Below, one piece after another: positions 42,326 to 51,295 of a stretch of DNA of 64,000 bases (position 1 is the first letter of the stretch; each line of letters opens with the position of its first letter). The notes beneath the pieces are model-generated. The model was not told where the DNA came from. It did not search any database and saw only the letters and a program-made list of their open reading frames with translations. The position numbers and the translations under genes are program-made. This stretch comes from Methylocystis bryophila (GTDB taxonomy: Bacteria > Pseudomonadota > Alphaproteobacteria > Rhizobiales > Beijerinckiaceae): assembly GCF_027925445.1 (NCBI RefSeq), contig NZ_AP027149.1, forward strand, positions 2,926,501 to 2,990,500, given 5' to 3'.

Positions 42326-43027
42326 TCAGCGCGCCGCGAGGCCGCGCGCCCGGGCGAGGAGGCCCAGACCCAGCAGCGCAACCATGCCGCCGAGGCCGGC
42401 GCCGGGAACCGGGCCGGGAGATGCGAGGGTCTCGACAAAGCTGTTCGAGACGGCAGAGACGGTGCTTCCCCCAAGACCCGGCGTCAACGTGTCCACCACG
42501 CCGACCGAGGTGGTGCCGGGCGCGAAGTTAGCCACCGTGGTTCCGGTGTAGACTGGCGGGGGCGCGGTGACGTTGAAGTCGAGAGGTCCGGCGGCGCCGA
42601 CGTTGGGCGTGAGCGTCGTGAGCACGTGCACGCTACCTTGCGTTTGCACGACGGCGCCCGAGACGCTGTCGAGAACGGCCAGCGGCGACGTCACGGAAAC
42701 GGTATAGCCGACCGAACCGCCCACCGTCGAAAATGTGGGATTGTCGATGGTGATCGTGTGGAAGTCCTGGGTCCCCACGTGGTTGAAGGTAAACTGGATC
42801 AGGTCACCAGCTGTAAAGGCGAAGTGGTCAAACAGCTTGTCCTGCTGCTGAACGCCGGTGACTCCGGCGGGGCCGCCGATTTCCACCAATGTGCTGCTGG
42901 AGGTGGCGACAAAGGTGCCGCTGAAGTCTGTTGCTGCGGTGAGGTCGACGACGATAGCGTTCGCCGCCGTGGCGCCGCCGAGCGCGAAAGCGCTCGCCGT
43001 CGCCAGCACGTAGAAGTGCTTTTTCAT
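42326..43027 (-). CDS. Secreted protein with C-terminal PxPGAG tail (2)
   Basis: 233 residues. The signal peptide KKHFYVLATASAFALGGAT ends near AANA. The mature protein has VVDLTAATDFSGTFVATSSS and FTAGDLIQFTFNHVGTQDF, typical of beta-sandwich extracellular proteins. The end reads GPVPGAGLGGMVALLGLGLL then ARARGLAAR, the same motif-helix-basic pattern as the neighbour at 41294-41992. An AT-rich upstream region (43140-43340) may hold its promoter. The body of the protein is not clearly related to the neighbour, so the tail is the shared part. The function is unknown. Confidence 0.75.
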   Translation of the reverse strand: MKKHFYVLATASAFALGGATAANAIVVDLTAATDFSGTFVATSSSTLVEIGGPAGVTGVQQQDKLFDHFAFTAGDLIQFTFNHVGTQDFHTITIDNPTFSTVGGSVGYTVSVTSPLAVLDSVSGAVVQTQGSVHVLTTLTPNVGAAGPLDFNVTAPPPVYTGTTVANFAPGTTSVGVVDTLTPGLGGSTVSAVSNSFVETLASPGPVPGAGLGGMVALLGLGLLARARGLAAR

Positions 43028-43458
43028 CAGAATCTCCTGTTCAAGCTTTCTAGAAAGCCCTCAAAAAAAAGTCGCGGGCATAAAGGCCCGCCTCCTCCGA
43101 TGAGGACCGCAGGCGACGCTACCAGTCGATGCCCGCAAATCAATCCGCATTGTACTCATAGATTAAATTTCTATAGACTGTGGCATAAATGCCACACACA
43201 AGTACAATTACGTATGAAAGCATCCATATAAGGGAATATACGTAGCATTTTAGAACGATAACACGTGTCGATGAATTCAGGATCGGTACTAATACGTAGA
43301 ACACAAAAAGCATATGGAGGCCTTTTGCGCTTGGATAGGTGAAAGTACCTATATATTTCCATCGAGCTGCGGAAGCGCTGAGAGGCGTCGATTCAGGCGC
43401 GAGAGGCGCGAGCGGGTCGAATCTCATGACGACAACCCGGCCTTGCCGCTTCGCTCGA
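43028..43458. other. AT-rich gene-free region with a perfect palindrome
   Basis: About 430 bases. From 43140 to 43330 the composition is much lower in GC than the neighbours. GTGGCAT-AA-ATGCCAC at 43180-43195 is a perfect 16-base palindrome about 155 bases upstream of the leftward secreted-protein start, a possible regulator site. A leftward frame (43427 to 43140) encodes a hydrophobic peptide but overlaps the palindrome and lacks a ribosome binding site, so I do not call it a gene. Confidence 0.5.
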
Positions 43459-44019
43459 TCAAGGACGAGTGTTTCCGACAGGGGGATGCGCTTCAGCGGC
43501 GATCCCTGGCGTTACGGCCATGGCCACCTCCCGCCAGGCTTCGAGCTTTTGTGCGAAGCTCGCCGCCGCATGCGCCGGGCTCGTCGAGGGCAGCCGCTTC
43601 ATCGCTATTCCGGAAAGGACGTCAGGAAGTGTCGGGCGCGCCAACGCCAAAAAGAGCCGCTCGGCCGTTGCGCCGTTGAAGAAGATCGCCCCGATCTCCG
43701 GGTGCGTCTCGAATAGAATCCTGAAATCATTGGGTATGATGCTGCTTTTATCGATCCTCTGATCAAGGCTCCCGGGCCGCTTGGCGCTGGCGCAGACGTC
43801 CCAGAGCGCAACGCGCGCGTCGACGAGGCGCTGCAACCGCTCCTCGTAAGGCTCCTCGGGACCGGCCCCGAAAAGCCGGCCCATCAGCTTCCAGAAACTA
43901 TTCTGCGGCTGCGCATAATATTGGCGCGCCGCGAGCGAGGCTTGCCCTGGAAGCGAGCCGAGAATCAGCACGCGCGCATCCTTGCGCGCGACGGGCGGGA
44001 AGCCGAAGGAGCGGGTCAT
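43459..44019 (-). CDS. DNA-deoxyinosine glycosylase (UDG family 6)
   Basis: 186 residues. LILGSLPGQASLAARQYYAQ, followed by PQNSFWKLMG, is the signature of family 6 uracil-DNA glycosylase-fold enzymes, which excise hypoxanthine (deoxyinosine) from DNA after adenine deamination. Further family features are VALWDVCASAKRPGSLDQ and FNGATAERLF, and RLPSTSPAHAA, corresponding to the DNA-intercalation loop. It is a second base-excision enzyme in the window beside the AAG-type gene at 1095-1775, which also acts on hypoxanthine. The start at 44019 is favoured by the family N-terminus. Confidence 0.9.
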   Translation of the reverse strand: MTRSFGFPPVARKDARVLILGSLPGQASLAARQYYAQPQNSFWKLMGRLFGAGPEEPYEERLQRLVDARVALWDVCASAKRPGSLDQRIDKSSIIPNDFRILFETHPEIGAIFFNGATAERLFLALARPTLPDVLSGIAMKRLPSTSPAHAAASFAQKLEAWREVAMAVTPGIAAEAHPPVGNTRP

Positions 44020-44134
44020 CTTGCCCGGCTGGCGCTCTCGCGCGGTCTCGTCAAGAAGCCGCACGCCGGCTCCGCTCCAGCCATTCGGACGAGGCGCGCT
44101 TTAGTCGCCGCTTGCTCACCAGGCCCCACGCCCC

Positions 44135-45202
44135 TCACCCCCTCCCCGCCCGCTCAAGCCTGGCGAAGATCGAGACGATGAGCGCCTTTTTGTCGAAGTT
44201 GAAGACCTCGGTCTCTCGCACGGCGGCCGAAATCTCGTCGAAGGCTTCGGCGTAGCCGATCACGGCAGCCGCGCCTCGTACGGCTCCCGCGCGCACGCGG
44301 GCGTCGAGGAAGCCTTGCAGCGCGCGCACGAAACCTTCGAAAGCCTCCTCATTGTCGCGTCCGGTCAGCCGGTCGGCGAGCGCATGCACAATCGGCCAGT
44401 CGACCCGCGGCAAAGCGGCAAAGAGCGCATGCAGCGTGGCGTCGAAGGCCGAGCCCTCTCCGTCCAACAGGCGCAGCGCGGCGCGCACCGAGCCCTGCGC
44501 CGCCGCCGCCGCACGCAATATCTCGGAATCCGACAGCTCCGCCCAGGGCGCGCCGAGGCTGCGCGTCGCGGCGGAGATCTCGTCGGGCGCGAGCGCCTCC
44601 AGCGCCAGCTTGCGGCAACGCGAGCGGATGGTGGGAAGAATGCGCGCCGGGCGGTGCGCCACGAGCAGAAAGATCGCCCGCTCGGGCGGCTCTTCGATGA
44701 TCTTCAAAAGCGCGTTGGCGCTGGAGCGGTTGAGCTCGTCGGCGGCGTCCACGATCGCGACGCGCCAGCCGCCGACGCCCGAGGCGCTGTGGAAGGCGCG
44801 CGTGACCTCGCGGACGTCCTCCACCCTGATCTCGGTGTAGTGCTTCCGGCTTTTTTCGTTCCAGGCTCGGCGCAAGCAGAAGACGTCGGGAAGCGCCTGC
44901 GCGGCCATGCGTCGCGCCGCTGGCGCTTCGGGAGGCACGAAGAGGGAGGACGCCTCCTGCACCGCTGCGGCCTTGGGGTCCGGATGGGCTTGCAGGAAGC
45001 GCGTGAAGCGCCAGGCGAGCGTCGCTTTGCCGACGCCTTCCGGTCCGCCGAGGATGAAGGCCTGCGCGAGCCGGTCGCGGCGATAGGCGTCGAGAAGCGA
45101 GCGCTCCGCCGCCGGATGGCCGAAAAAGCTCAGGTTCTCACGCGGATGCGGCGCGCCGGGAAAGCGATCGCTTTCGGGCGGCCCCGCAGCGTCGCGGCTC
45201 AT
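44135..45202 (-). CDS. holB: DNA polymerase III subunit delta'
   Basis: 355 residues of the clamp-loader AAA+ type. The Walker-A-like region is GGPEGVGKATLAWRF, and the sensor regions include VDAADELNRSSANALLKIIE and EEPPERAIFLLVAHRPARILPTIRSRCRKL (seen in parts). These match delta', which opens the beta clamp with delta and gamma/tau. It overlaps tmk by 4 bases (ATGA). In related genomes metG, tatD and the MBL gene follow; here they are elsewhere in the window. The C-terminal end is normal length. Confidence 0.93.
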   Translation of the reverse strand: MSRDAAGPPESDRFPGAPHPRENLSFFGHPAAERSLLDAYRRDRLAQAFILGGPEGVGKATLAWRFTRFLQAHPDPKAAAVQEASSLFVPPEAPAARRMAAQALPDVFCLRRAWNEKSRKHYTEIRVEDVREVTRAFHSASGVGGWRVAIVDAADELNRSSANALLKIIEEPPERAIFLLVAHRPARILPTIRSRCRKLALEALAPDEISAATRSLGAPWAELSDSEILRAAAAAQGSVRAALRLLDGEGSAFDATLHALFAALPRVDWPIVHALADRLTGRDNEEAFEGFVRALQGFLDARVRAGAVRGAAAVIGYAEAFDEISAAVRETEVFNFDKKALIVSIFARLERAGRG

Positions 45203-45873
45203 CTCGCCGCGAGCCCGTCGAGGAGCGGCGCATGAAAGCGGCTCGACACAAGCCGCAGGATTTCCGCCGCGACCTCCGCCTTCGGCCGCGTCGAGTCGAT
45301 GACGCGGCAGCGGATGGGCTCGCGTCTGGCGACGTCGAGGAAGGCTCGCCGCAAACCCTCGTGATAGGCGAGCTCTCGGGCTTCGAAACGGTCCCCCCCG
45401 CCGCCCCTGTGGCTTGCGCGCGCGAGACCCTCGGCGGGGGGCAGATCGAGAATGATGGTGAGATCGGGTTGGCGCTCGCCCAAGGCGATCCGCTCGAGCA
45501 GCTCGAGCAGGCGCATATCCGCGCCCCCCATCGCGCCCTGATAGGCGCGCGTCGAATCGGTGAAACGGTCGCAGAGCACGAAGGCCCCTTCGCGCAGCGC
45601 AGGAAGAATCACTTTATCGACATGGTCGATCCGGGCGGCGGCAAAGAGCAGCGCCTCGCTCAGGGGGCTGAGGTCCTGCGTCTTGCGATCGAGGAGGAGC
45701 TCGCGCAGGCGTTCGGCGAAAGGCGTGCCGCCCGGCTCTCGAGTCACGGCGACAGGCAGCCCCGCCCGCTCCAGAGCTTGCGCCAGAAGGCGGATCTGCG
45801 TCGACTTTCCGGCGCCTTCGCCGCCTTCAAAGGTGATCAGGCGCCCGGGCGCGTGCGGCCCCAGCGCGTTCAT
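45199..45873 (-). CDS. tmk: Thymidylate kinase
   Basis: 224 residues. The P-loop is FEGGEGAGKSTQIRLLAQ, the DR(Y/F) motif reads VLCDRFTDSTRAYQG, and the LID region follows DRFEARELAYHEGLRRAF. The enzyme phosphorylates dTMP to dTDP for DNA synthesis. It overlaps the upstream carboxypeptidase gene (ATGA, 45870-45873) and the downstream holB gene by 4 bases each, the conserved dac-tmk-holB unit. No feature is unusual. Confidence 0.96.
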   Translation of the reverse strand: MNALGPHAPGRLITFEGGEGAGKSTQIRLLAQALERAGLPVAVTREPGGTPFAERLRELLLDRKTQDLSPLSEALLFAAARIDHVDKVILPALREGAFVLCDRFTDSTRAYQGAMGGADMRLLELLERIALGERQPDLTIILDLPPAEGLARASHRGGGGDRFEARELAYHEGLRRAFLDVARREPIRCRVIDSTRPKAEVAAEILRLVSSRFHAPLLDGLAAR

Positions 45874-47054
45874 TTCTTCTTGAGGCGATCGAGGCGATCG
45901 TGGATCGTCGCGGCCGCAAATTCATAGGCCGCGTCGAAGGCGCGCGTCGGCAACGAGCCCTGCTCCACGCTTTCGGTCGCATAAACCGGCTGCTCGAGGA
46001 TCACATTGGCGCCGCGCTTGATCTCCACGCGCCCGATCTTCTGTCCGGCCTGGACCGGCGCAACGACCGGCCCCTCATAGACGATGCGCCCGGAAAGCTT
46101 GTCCTGGTTCGTGCGCGGCAGCAGCACGCGCAGGTCCATTTTCGTCGCGACGGGAACCGAGCCTTGGGTCCCGCCATAGACTTTCGCCGAGCCGATCGGC
46201 TCATCGGCCTTGAACAGGAATTTGTCTTCGAAATTACGAAAGCCCCATTGCAGCAGCTTGCGCGCCTCCTCGGCGCGGTCCTTGGCCGTCTTGGCTCCAA
46301 AGCCCGCGAGAATCAGCCGCCGGCCTTCCTCCACTGCGGAGGCGATGATGTTGTAGCCGCTCTTCTCATCGATGTTGCCAGTTTTCAGCCCGTCGACGCC
46401 GATGTTCATGTTGAGCAGCGGATTGCGATTGGGCTGCTTGATCTTGTTCCACAAGAACTCCCGCTCGCCGAAGTAGTGATAATATTGAGGGTAATCGTTG
46501 ATGATGTGCTCGGCCAAGAGGGCCATCTCGCGCGCCGTCACCTGCTGATCGGGCAGGGCCTTCCCCCAGGGATTGCCGAAGCTCGACTTGGTGAGCCCGA
46601 GCTCCTTCCCGCGCTTGTTCATGCGCATCACGAAGGCCTCTTCGGACCCGGCATTGCCCTCGGCGAGCGCGATCGCGGCGTCGTTGCCGGAGACGATCAC
46701 CAGGCCGCGGATGAGATCCTCGACTCGCACATGTGAGTTCACATTGGCGAACATCGCCGATCCATGCGACTTGGCGCCGCCGTCGCGCCAGGCGTGATCG
46801 GAGATCGCATATTCGTCGTCGAGCTTGAGGCGGCCCTCGCTCAGCTCATGGAAGATGAGCTCGGCGGTCATGATCTTCACGGTCGAGGCCGGCGCGACGA
46901 GATCGTCGGCCCCCTTCTCGTAGAGGACCGCGCCGGAGTTCGCGTCGATCAGGATCGCATGGGCGAAGCCGGTCTGGAAATTTTGCGCGTAGGCGGGGGC
47001 GTGAAGCAGGAGCGCCGCGAAAGCGGCGGCGAGGAGGGCTCTCAACTTGCTCAT
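45870..47054 (-). CDS. D-alanyl-D-alanine carboxypeptidase (DacA/PBP5 family)
   Basis: 394 residues with a signal peptide (LLAAAFAALLLHAPAYA). The serine peptidase motifs are SxxK at S57-K60 (PASTVKIM), SGN (IVSGNDAAIALA) and KTG (DGLKTGNIDEKSGYN). A C-terminal beta domain and a final amphipathic helix (AATIHDRLDRLKKK) anchor it to the membrane. It trims the terminal D-Ala from peptidoglycan stem peptides. It starts the dac-tmk-holB unit. Family naming varies (dacA, dacC or dacF), so no symbol is assigned. Confidence 0.94.
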   Translation of the reverse strand: MSKLRALLAAAFAALLLHAPAYAQNFQTGFAHAILIDANSGAVLYEKGADDLVAPASTVKIMTAELIFHELSEGRLKLDDEYAISDHAWRDGGAKSHGSAMFANVNSHVRVEDLIRGLVIVSGNDAAIALAEGNAGSEEAFVMRMNKRGKELGLTKSSFGNPWGKALPDQQVTAREMALLAEHIINDYPQYYHYFGEREFLWNKIKQPNRNPLLNMNIGVDGLKTGNIDEKSGYNIIASAVEEGRRLILAGFGAKTAKDRAEEARKLLQWGFRNFEDKFLFKADEPIGSAKVYGGTQGSVPVATKMDLRVLLPRTNQDKLSGRIVYEGPVVAPVQAGQKIGRVEIKRGANVILEQPVYATESVEQGSLPTRAFDAAYEFAAATIHDRLDRLKKK

Positions 47055-47258
47055 GAGCGTCGATCACGTTGCGGCCGTCGGGGAGCACGGCGCGGAGAAC
47101 ATGCGGCGCCTCGCATAATAATGCAATCGGTTGCAAGGGTTGGCGCCTTGGGAACTTCTTGCCCTCCAGTCCTTCGGCTCGCGGGCAATCGGTTTCAATC
47201 CCGCGCAGCCCGGGCGCCGCGCAGCGCGTGGGACGACGGCGCCACGTCCGAGCCTCCC

Positions 47259-47873
47259 TCACGCGCTGCGAGACGCAACGAGTATCCCGGTTCCGATCAT
47301 GGCTGAGCCGGCGGCGCGGTTCATCAATCGCACACGTCGTGGAGTCCGAAAAAAGCCGCGCGCCCGGACCCCGGCAATGGCGTAGCCGAAACATACCCCG
47401 AGATCGACGCAAAGAATGATGAGAGCCACGGAGTAGACTTCCAGAGCCGTCACATGGCCCAAATCCAGCAACAGCGGCATCACGCCAGCGTGAAAGAATA
47501 TCGCCTTCGGATTGCCGAGCGAAATGCCGAATCCCATGAGAAAATCCCGGGCGCCGCGCGTCTCTACCGATTCTGAGCTGTCGATAGCTTCGTTTTTCGA
47601 GAACCAAAGCTGCAAGCCCAGCCACAATAAATAGGCGGCGCCCACAAGTTTAATCAGCCCGAAGAACCACCCGAGATATTGCGCGACGAAGGCCAAACCG
47701 AGCAGGACGAGCATTGCCAAAGGAAGGTCGCCGAGGGCGACCCCTAGAGCGAGGGCCGCAGCGGGCTTCCAACCCCTTGCGATGGCTGTGGTGATGATCG
47801 AGACGATTGCGGGACCCGGCGTGGCCGCGGCAAGCGCCAAGGTTCCGGCGTAAATGAAAAGAGATGCGGTCAT
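47259..47873 (-). CDS. LysE family amino-acid exporter
   Basis: 204 residues with about six membrane helices. The first half has FIYAGTLALAAATPGPAIVS and ALGVALGDLPLAMLVLLGL, the LysE/RhtB signature with the TPGP motif. The second half has GFGISLGNPKAIFFHAG (the NPK loop), then VYSVALIILCVDLGVCFGYA. Such proteins export amino acids or their analogues. The start is placed at the ATG 47873, after a GTG; GAAGAGG lies upstream. It follows a methyltransferase gene by 20 bases and may share its promoter. The substrate is unknown. Confidence 0.92.
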   Translation of the reverse strand: MTASLFIYAGTLALAAATPGPAIVSIITTAIARGWKPAAALALGVALGDLPLAMLVLLGLAFVAQYLGWFFGLIKLVGAAYLLWLGLQLWFSKNEAIDSSESVETRGARDFLMGFGISLGNPKAIFFHAGVMPLLLDLGHVTALEVYSVALIILCVDLGVCFGYAIAGVRARGFFRTPRRVRLMNRAAGSAMIGTGILVASRSA

Positions 47874-47893
47874 CACGGCCTCTTCGCTGTCAG

Positions 47894-48598
47894 TCAGGAC
47901 TCGGCTCGGTCGAGCGTTTCGGAAGCCCGCCGCAATCGAAGCATGACGTTGCCGCCGCGCTGGAACTCGTAGTCGACGTTTCGCTTTTCGACGTCATATC
48001 CGTCACCGCGCATCGCCGCGCACACCGGTTGGAGATGTGGGGACAGCTCGCCCGACAAGGTCAGCAGCGGAAAAATGCGGACCTCCCTCGCGACTCGGAG
48101 CAATTCACGGACTGCCGCAATATGTGCAGCGAGGGGCAGCTGTTCCGAGTACAAGAACAGGAGATGAGAGCTCAGGGCGAGATCGAAGCTCCCATCGGAG
48201 AAGGGCAACTGCGGCAATGAGGCCGCAACATAGCGGCCGTTCTGTTCGCCTTTCTCGTAGTCGTCGAGAAATCGTCGCATGGTCGTCCGGCGCGCTTCGC
48301 CAAGCGAGTCCGGATCGGTGAACCGCTCCCAAAGGTACTGGTCTTTCTGCGCGCGCAGCTGAGACGTTACGGCGTCGAATGTCGCTTGGACCTGCGCTTC
48401 GATTTCCGCGGCGGTGTGAACATAGAGCGGGTCTATGGAAATGATGCGGAATCCAGACGCCGCGGCCTCGGCGTTGAAGCTCGCCGGCCCGTCGCCGCAC
48501 CCCAGCACGCGACCCTGCAGGTCTGCGCTGGAAAGAGCGAACATAGTCCGATACTCGTCGAAATTCCGGCCCCAGGGTATGATGCTGGATAATTTCAT
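47894..48598 (-). CDS. SAM-dependent methyltransferase domain protein
   Basis: 234 residues of class I methyltransferase type. Motif I is VLGCGDGPASFNAEAA, motif II ends in the acidic IISIDPLY, and motif IV is FDLALSSHLLFLYS. The long insert LWERFTDPDSLGEARRTTMR between motifs I and IV is unusual for simple small-molecule enzymes. The substrate is unknown. It is divergent from the VOC protein and upstream of the LysE exporter by 20 bases, so a small resistance-like unit is possible. Confidence 0.8.
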   Translation of the reverse strand: MKLSSIIPWGRNFDEYRTMFALSSADLQGRVLGCGDGPASFNAEAAASGFRIISIDPLYVHTAAEIEAQVQATFDAVTSQLRAQKDQYLWERFTDPDSLGEARRTTMRRFLDDYEKGEQNGRYVAASLPQLPFSDGSFDLALSSHLLFLYSEQLPLAAHIAAVRELLRVAREVRIFPLLTLSGELSPHLQPVCAAMRGDGYDVEKRNVDYEFQRGGNVMLRLRRASETLDRAES

Positions 48599-49012
48599 CG
48601 CGCTCTCCTGTTGGAGGCGCCGCCGCCATATCGCCGGGATGGAAGGAATTTTTAGGGATTTAGAACCCTGCCGGCGTCATCGCAGCGGCATGGGTCGACT
48701 CATGGCGACGCGCCGCTCCTATCGGTAGGAGCGCCACCAATAAAACATCGAGGGGTTCGCGACATCGACCATGCCGTCCTCATGCCCGTCGAACGCTTCC
48801 CTGTCAACGACGCTTCAAAAAAAGCTATGATTAGTTAGGGGGCGACCGCGAAATCACTCTTTAGCACAGCGGTTCGCCAACGGCTCCCTGCGGGCCTGGG
48901 CTCGCAGCCTCAACGAGGCGCCGGTCCGTCGAATAGAGTGATTCCGAAGGAATGCAGGTCAAATGACAAACGAAGGAACTGCCGCTTGACCGCCACGCGA
49001 GGAGCATCCCCC
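48599..49012. other. Divergent intergenic region
   Basis: About 410 bases between the leftward methyltransferase and the rightward VOC gene. It should contain both promoters; the AT-rich part near 48820-48870 is a candidate. No palindrome or structured RNA stands out. A GAGGAG at 48999-49004 serves the VOC gene. Confidence 0.35.
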
Positions 49013-49420
49013 ATGATCCAGATCCGAGAAATCGACCATCTCGTGCTGCGTGTTGCGAACATTGACGCAATGCTGAAGTTCTATTGCGATGTTCTGGGAT
49101 GCACAATTGAACGGCGACAGGAAGCGCTCGGCCTGATGCAGTTGAGAGCGGGCCGCTCTCTTCTCGATCTTGTGTCTGTGGATGGGGAACTTGGGCGGGC
49201 TGGAGGCGCCGCGCCGGGGAAGGAAGGCCGGAATCTGGATCACTTGTGCTTCCGCGTCGATCCCTTTGATGAGTCCAGCATCCGCCGTCATCTCGAAGCC
49301 AAGGGCGTGGAAGCCGGGCCTACCGCCCTTCGCTATGGCGCTGAAGGCACGGGTCCCTCTCTTTACATCACGGACCCGGAGGGAAATGTCGTCGAGCTCA
49401 AAGGTCCAGGAGAACGTTAG
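49013..49420 (+). CDS. VOC (glyoxalase/dioxygenase) family protein
   Basis: 135 residues. It opens with IDHLVLRVANIDAMLKFYCD and VLGCTIERR, then NLDHLCFRVDPFD and LYITDPEGNVVELKG, the paired beta-alpha-beta units of the VOC superfamily. Metal ligands would be His in IDHLV, His in LDHLCF and the Glu in VVELK. Members are glyoxalases, dioxygenases and antibiotic-resistance proteins. The start at 49013 has GAGGAG in front; the frame extends upstream without similarity. The reaction is unknown. Confidence 0.88.
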   Translation: MIQIREIDHLVLRVANIDAMLKFYCDVLGCTIERRQEALGLMQLRAGRSLLDLVSVDGELGRAGGAAPGKEGRNLDHLCFRVDPFDESSIRRHLEAKGVEAGPTALRYGAEGTGPSLYITDPEGNVVELKGPGER

Positions 49421-49476
49421 ATCACGCTGCCTTTAGGGAGGATCGCCTGGGCGAACCGGACGGTATCGCCCGCGTC

Positions 49477-50184
49477 TCACTTGGATTTCAACGCGACCCA
49501 ACCGCCAAACAAATAAGTTTGATAGAACCGCAAGGGGCGTTCAAACCCCGCCTCGCCTAGGAGGGAAAAAAGTTCCCTCTCCGGGATGAAATCGACGTCT
49601 CTGTCGATGTGGCTGCGGTCTTGCGCCAATTCCTCCGCAGACACCCCATGCGCTGCATAGGACAGCAGCCATGCGTTTAATAACTGTGCAAATTCGGGTG
49701 AACTCTCGTCTCCAAATAGGTCAGCGATGATGAGCAAGCCGCCAGGCTTTAGATTCGTCGCGATAGCACGGAAATAAGCGAGCTTTTCTTTCTCGCCTTT
49801 GATGAAGTGGGACACAAAGATCGAGGATGCGGCCTCAGCCCGCATCGGTGACTGATATTCTTGCAGCCGGCCGTGGAAAAACTCGATGCGGTCCGTCATC
49901 TCGCTTTCGCTCGCCCTGCGCCGACAGGCGTTGAGCATTTCAAGCGAAGCATCGACAGCGACGAAGCGCCAAGAAGGAAAACTCTGGCCAAGCGTGGCAA
50001 TTTCGGCGCCTGTGCCCGCGCCGGCCGAGAGAAAGGTAGAATCTTCAGGCAGCCCCTGGAGCCATGGGACAATCATTTGGTGCAGGGCGTCGTAGCTCGG
50101 ACAAAACGAGCGAATCCGACGATCGTATTTGGCCGCGAGGCTTTCGCCGAAATGCGCCGCCACGTTAAATTGTCGGGACTGCAT
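49477..50184 (-). CDS. Class I SAM-dependent methyltransferase
   Basis: 235 residues. The N-terminus FNVAAHFGESLAAKYDRRIR is followed by motif I FLSAGAGTGAEIATLG, the acidic end of motif II in FVAVDASLEML, and motif IV IADLFGDES, with LNAWLLSYAAHGVSAEEL. The layout is like CmoA-type or small-molecule methyltransferases. It converges on the VOC gene with 56 bases between stops. No further specificity is visible. Confidence 0.85.
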   Translation of the reverse strand: MQSRQFNVAAHFGESLAAKYDRRIRSFCPSYDALHQMIVPWLQGLPEDSTFLSAGAGTGAEIATLGQSFPSWRFVAVDASLEMLNACRRRASESEMTDRIEFFHGRLQEYQSPMRAEAASSIFVSHFIKGEKEKLAYFRAIATNLKPGGLLIIADLFGDESSPEFAQLLNAWLLSYAAHGVSAEELAQDRSHIDRDVDFIPERELFSLLGEAGFERPLRFYQTYLFGGWVALKSK

Positions 50185-50356
50185 GGTCTTCGAAGCTCAT
50201 TACGCGCAGCCGACACGCGCCCAATCGCGCATGGGTTGAGGCCAAACAGCAGCGACACGCCCTTCCCGGCTCCGCTTCGAGCCGCGGACGACGGCGGCTG
50301 GCGGAACATCACCTTAAGGGCGCCGTCCAATTTAGGGGCGCGACTTTGAGCGGTGC

Positions 50357-51295
50357 CTACCGCTGCGCGAGCTTCGTGTGATGCGACGCTTTGGTCGGCG
50401 CGCGGCCGAGCGCGAAGGGGCGCGTCGGCGGCAGGGGCGCGTTCACCGGCACGCCCTCGGCGGCTTGCGCGGCGCCCGGACGGCGAGGCGGCGTCGGCGC
50501 CTCGTCTTCTTCCGGCGCGGCTGCCGAAGCCTCGGGTTGGCGGTCGACGACGGAACGCAGGTGGTCTTCCCCCTGCTCTACCGCAGCGACGACGGATTCG
50601 CGGGCCCGCTCGGCGAATTGGGTCAGCGGCCCGCCGTGCGGCGGCAGCGAGGCCGGCGATCCGTCCGTGCGGACGGATGCGAGCAGCATCGCCTTGTCGC
50701 CGCCGTTAATGTCGGCGCGGCCGATCCATTCGACTTTCACGCGCGCGGTGCCGACCCGATGGAAATCGAGCTCTTCGGCGACGCGCTGCGAGACGTCCAT
50801 GACGCGATGGCCGTGATAGGGGCCGCGGTCGTTGACGCGGACGATCATCGAATAGCCGTTTTGGGTGTTGGTCAGGCGCGCATAGCTGGGCAAAGGCATG
50901 GTCGGATGCGCAGCGGAGGCGGCGTTGCGGTCGAAGACCTCGCCATTCGCGGTGAGGCGGCCATGGAAATCCGAGCCGTACCAGGAGACGAGACCCGTGG
51001 CCTTATAAGGCTTCTCGCTCGGATAATAGGTCTTGCCGGCGATCTGATAGGGCTTGCCGAGCTGATAATGGCCGCCGCCTTCGGGCACCTCCTCGCCCTC
51101 CGCGATGACGCGCGGGCTGGGGCGCACGCCATAGCGCGGATCAATCTGCGCTTCTCGGACGAAGTCCCGGGCGGGCTGGCCGGCGCAGCCGCAAAGCAGC
51201 GTCGAGAAGGCGAGGCAGACAACCAGCTTGGGGCTTGGTTGGAAAGGAGCCGCATCTGCGGCGAAGGACCGCCACCTTACCAAAATCGGGGTCAT
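50357..51295 (-). CDS. rlpA: RlpA-family septal lytic transglycosylase lipoprotein
   Basis: 312 residues. The lipoprotein signal ends in LLCGC-AG (lipobox LCGC, about residues 33-37). The double-psi beta-barrel domain includes KATGLVSWYGSDFHGRLTAN and AHPTMPLPSYARLTNTQNGY, then NDRGPYHGHRVMDVSQRVAEEL, the RlpA signature. The C-terminal part is Pro/Ala/Glu-rich and lacks a recognisable SPOR domain. RlpA cleaves naked peptidoglycan glycans at the septum. No direct partner gene is adjacent. The signal n-region is long. Confidence 0.9.
   Translation of the reverse strand: MTPILVRWRSFAADAAPFQPSPKLVVCLAFSTLLCGCAGQPARDFVREAQIDPRYGVRPSPRVIAEGEEVPEGGGHYQLGKPYQIAGKTYYPSEKPYKATGLVSWYGSDFHGRLTANGEVFDRNAASAAHPTMPLPSYARLTNTQNGYSMIVRVNDRGPYHGHRVMDVSQRVAEELDFHRVGTARVKVEWIGRADINGGDKAMLLASVRTDGSPASLPPHGGPLTQFAERARESVVAAVEQGEDHLRSVVDRQPEASAAAPEEDEAPTPPRRPGAAQAAEGVPVNAPLPPTRPFALGRAPTKASHHTKLAQR

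Noticed and set aside
43140..43427. Leftward hydrophobic 95-codon frame in the AT-rich island
   Set aside because: It overlaps a perfect palindrome, its start region is non-coding in style and there is no ribosome binding site. Hydrophobic peptides are expected by chance in AT-rich frames.
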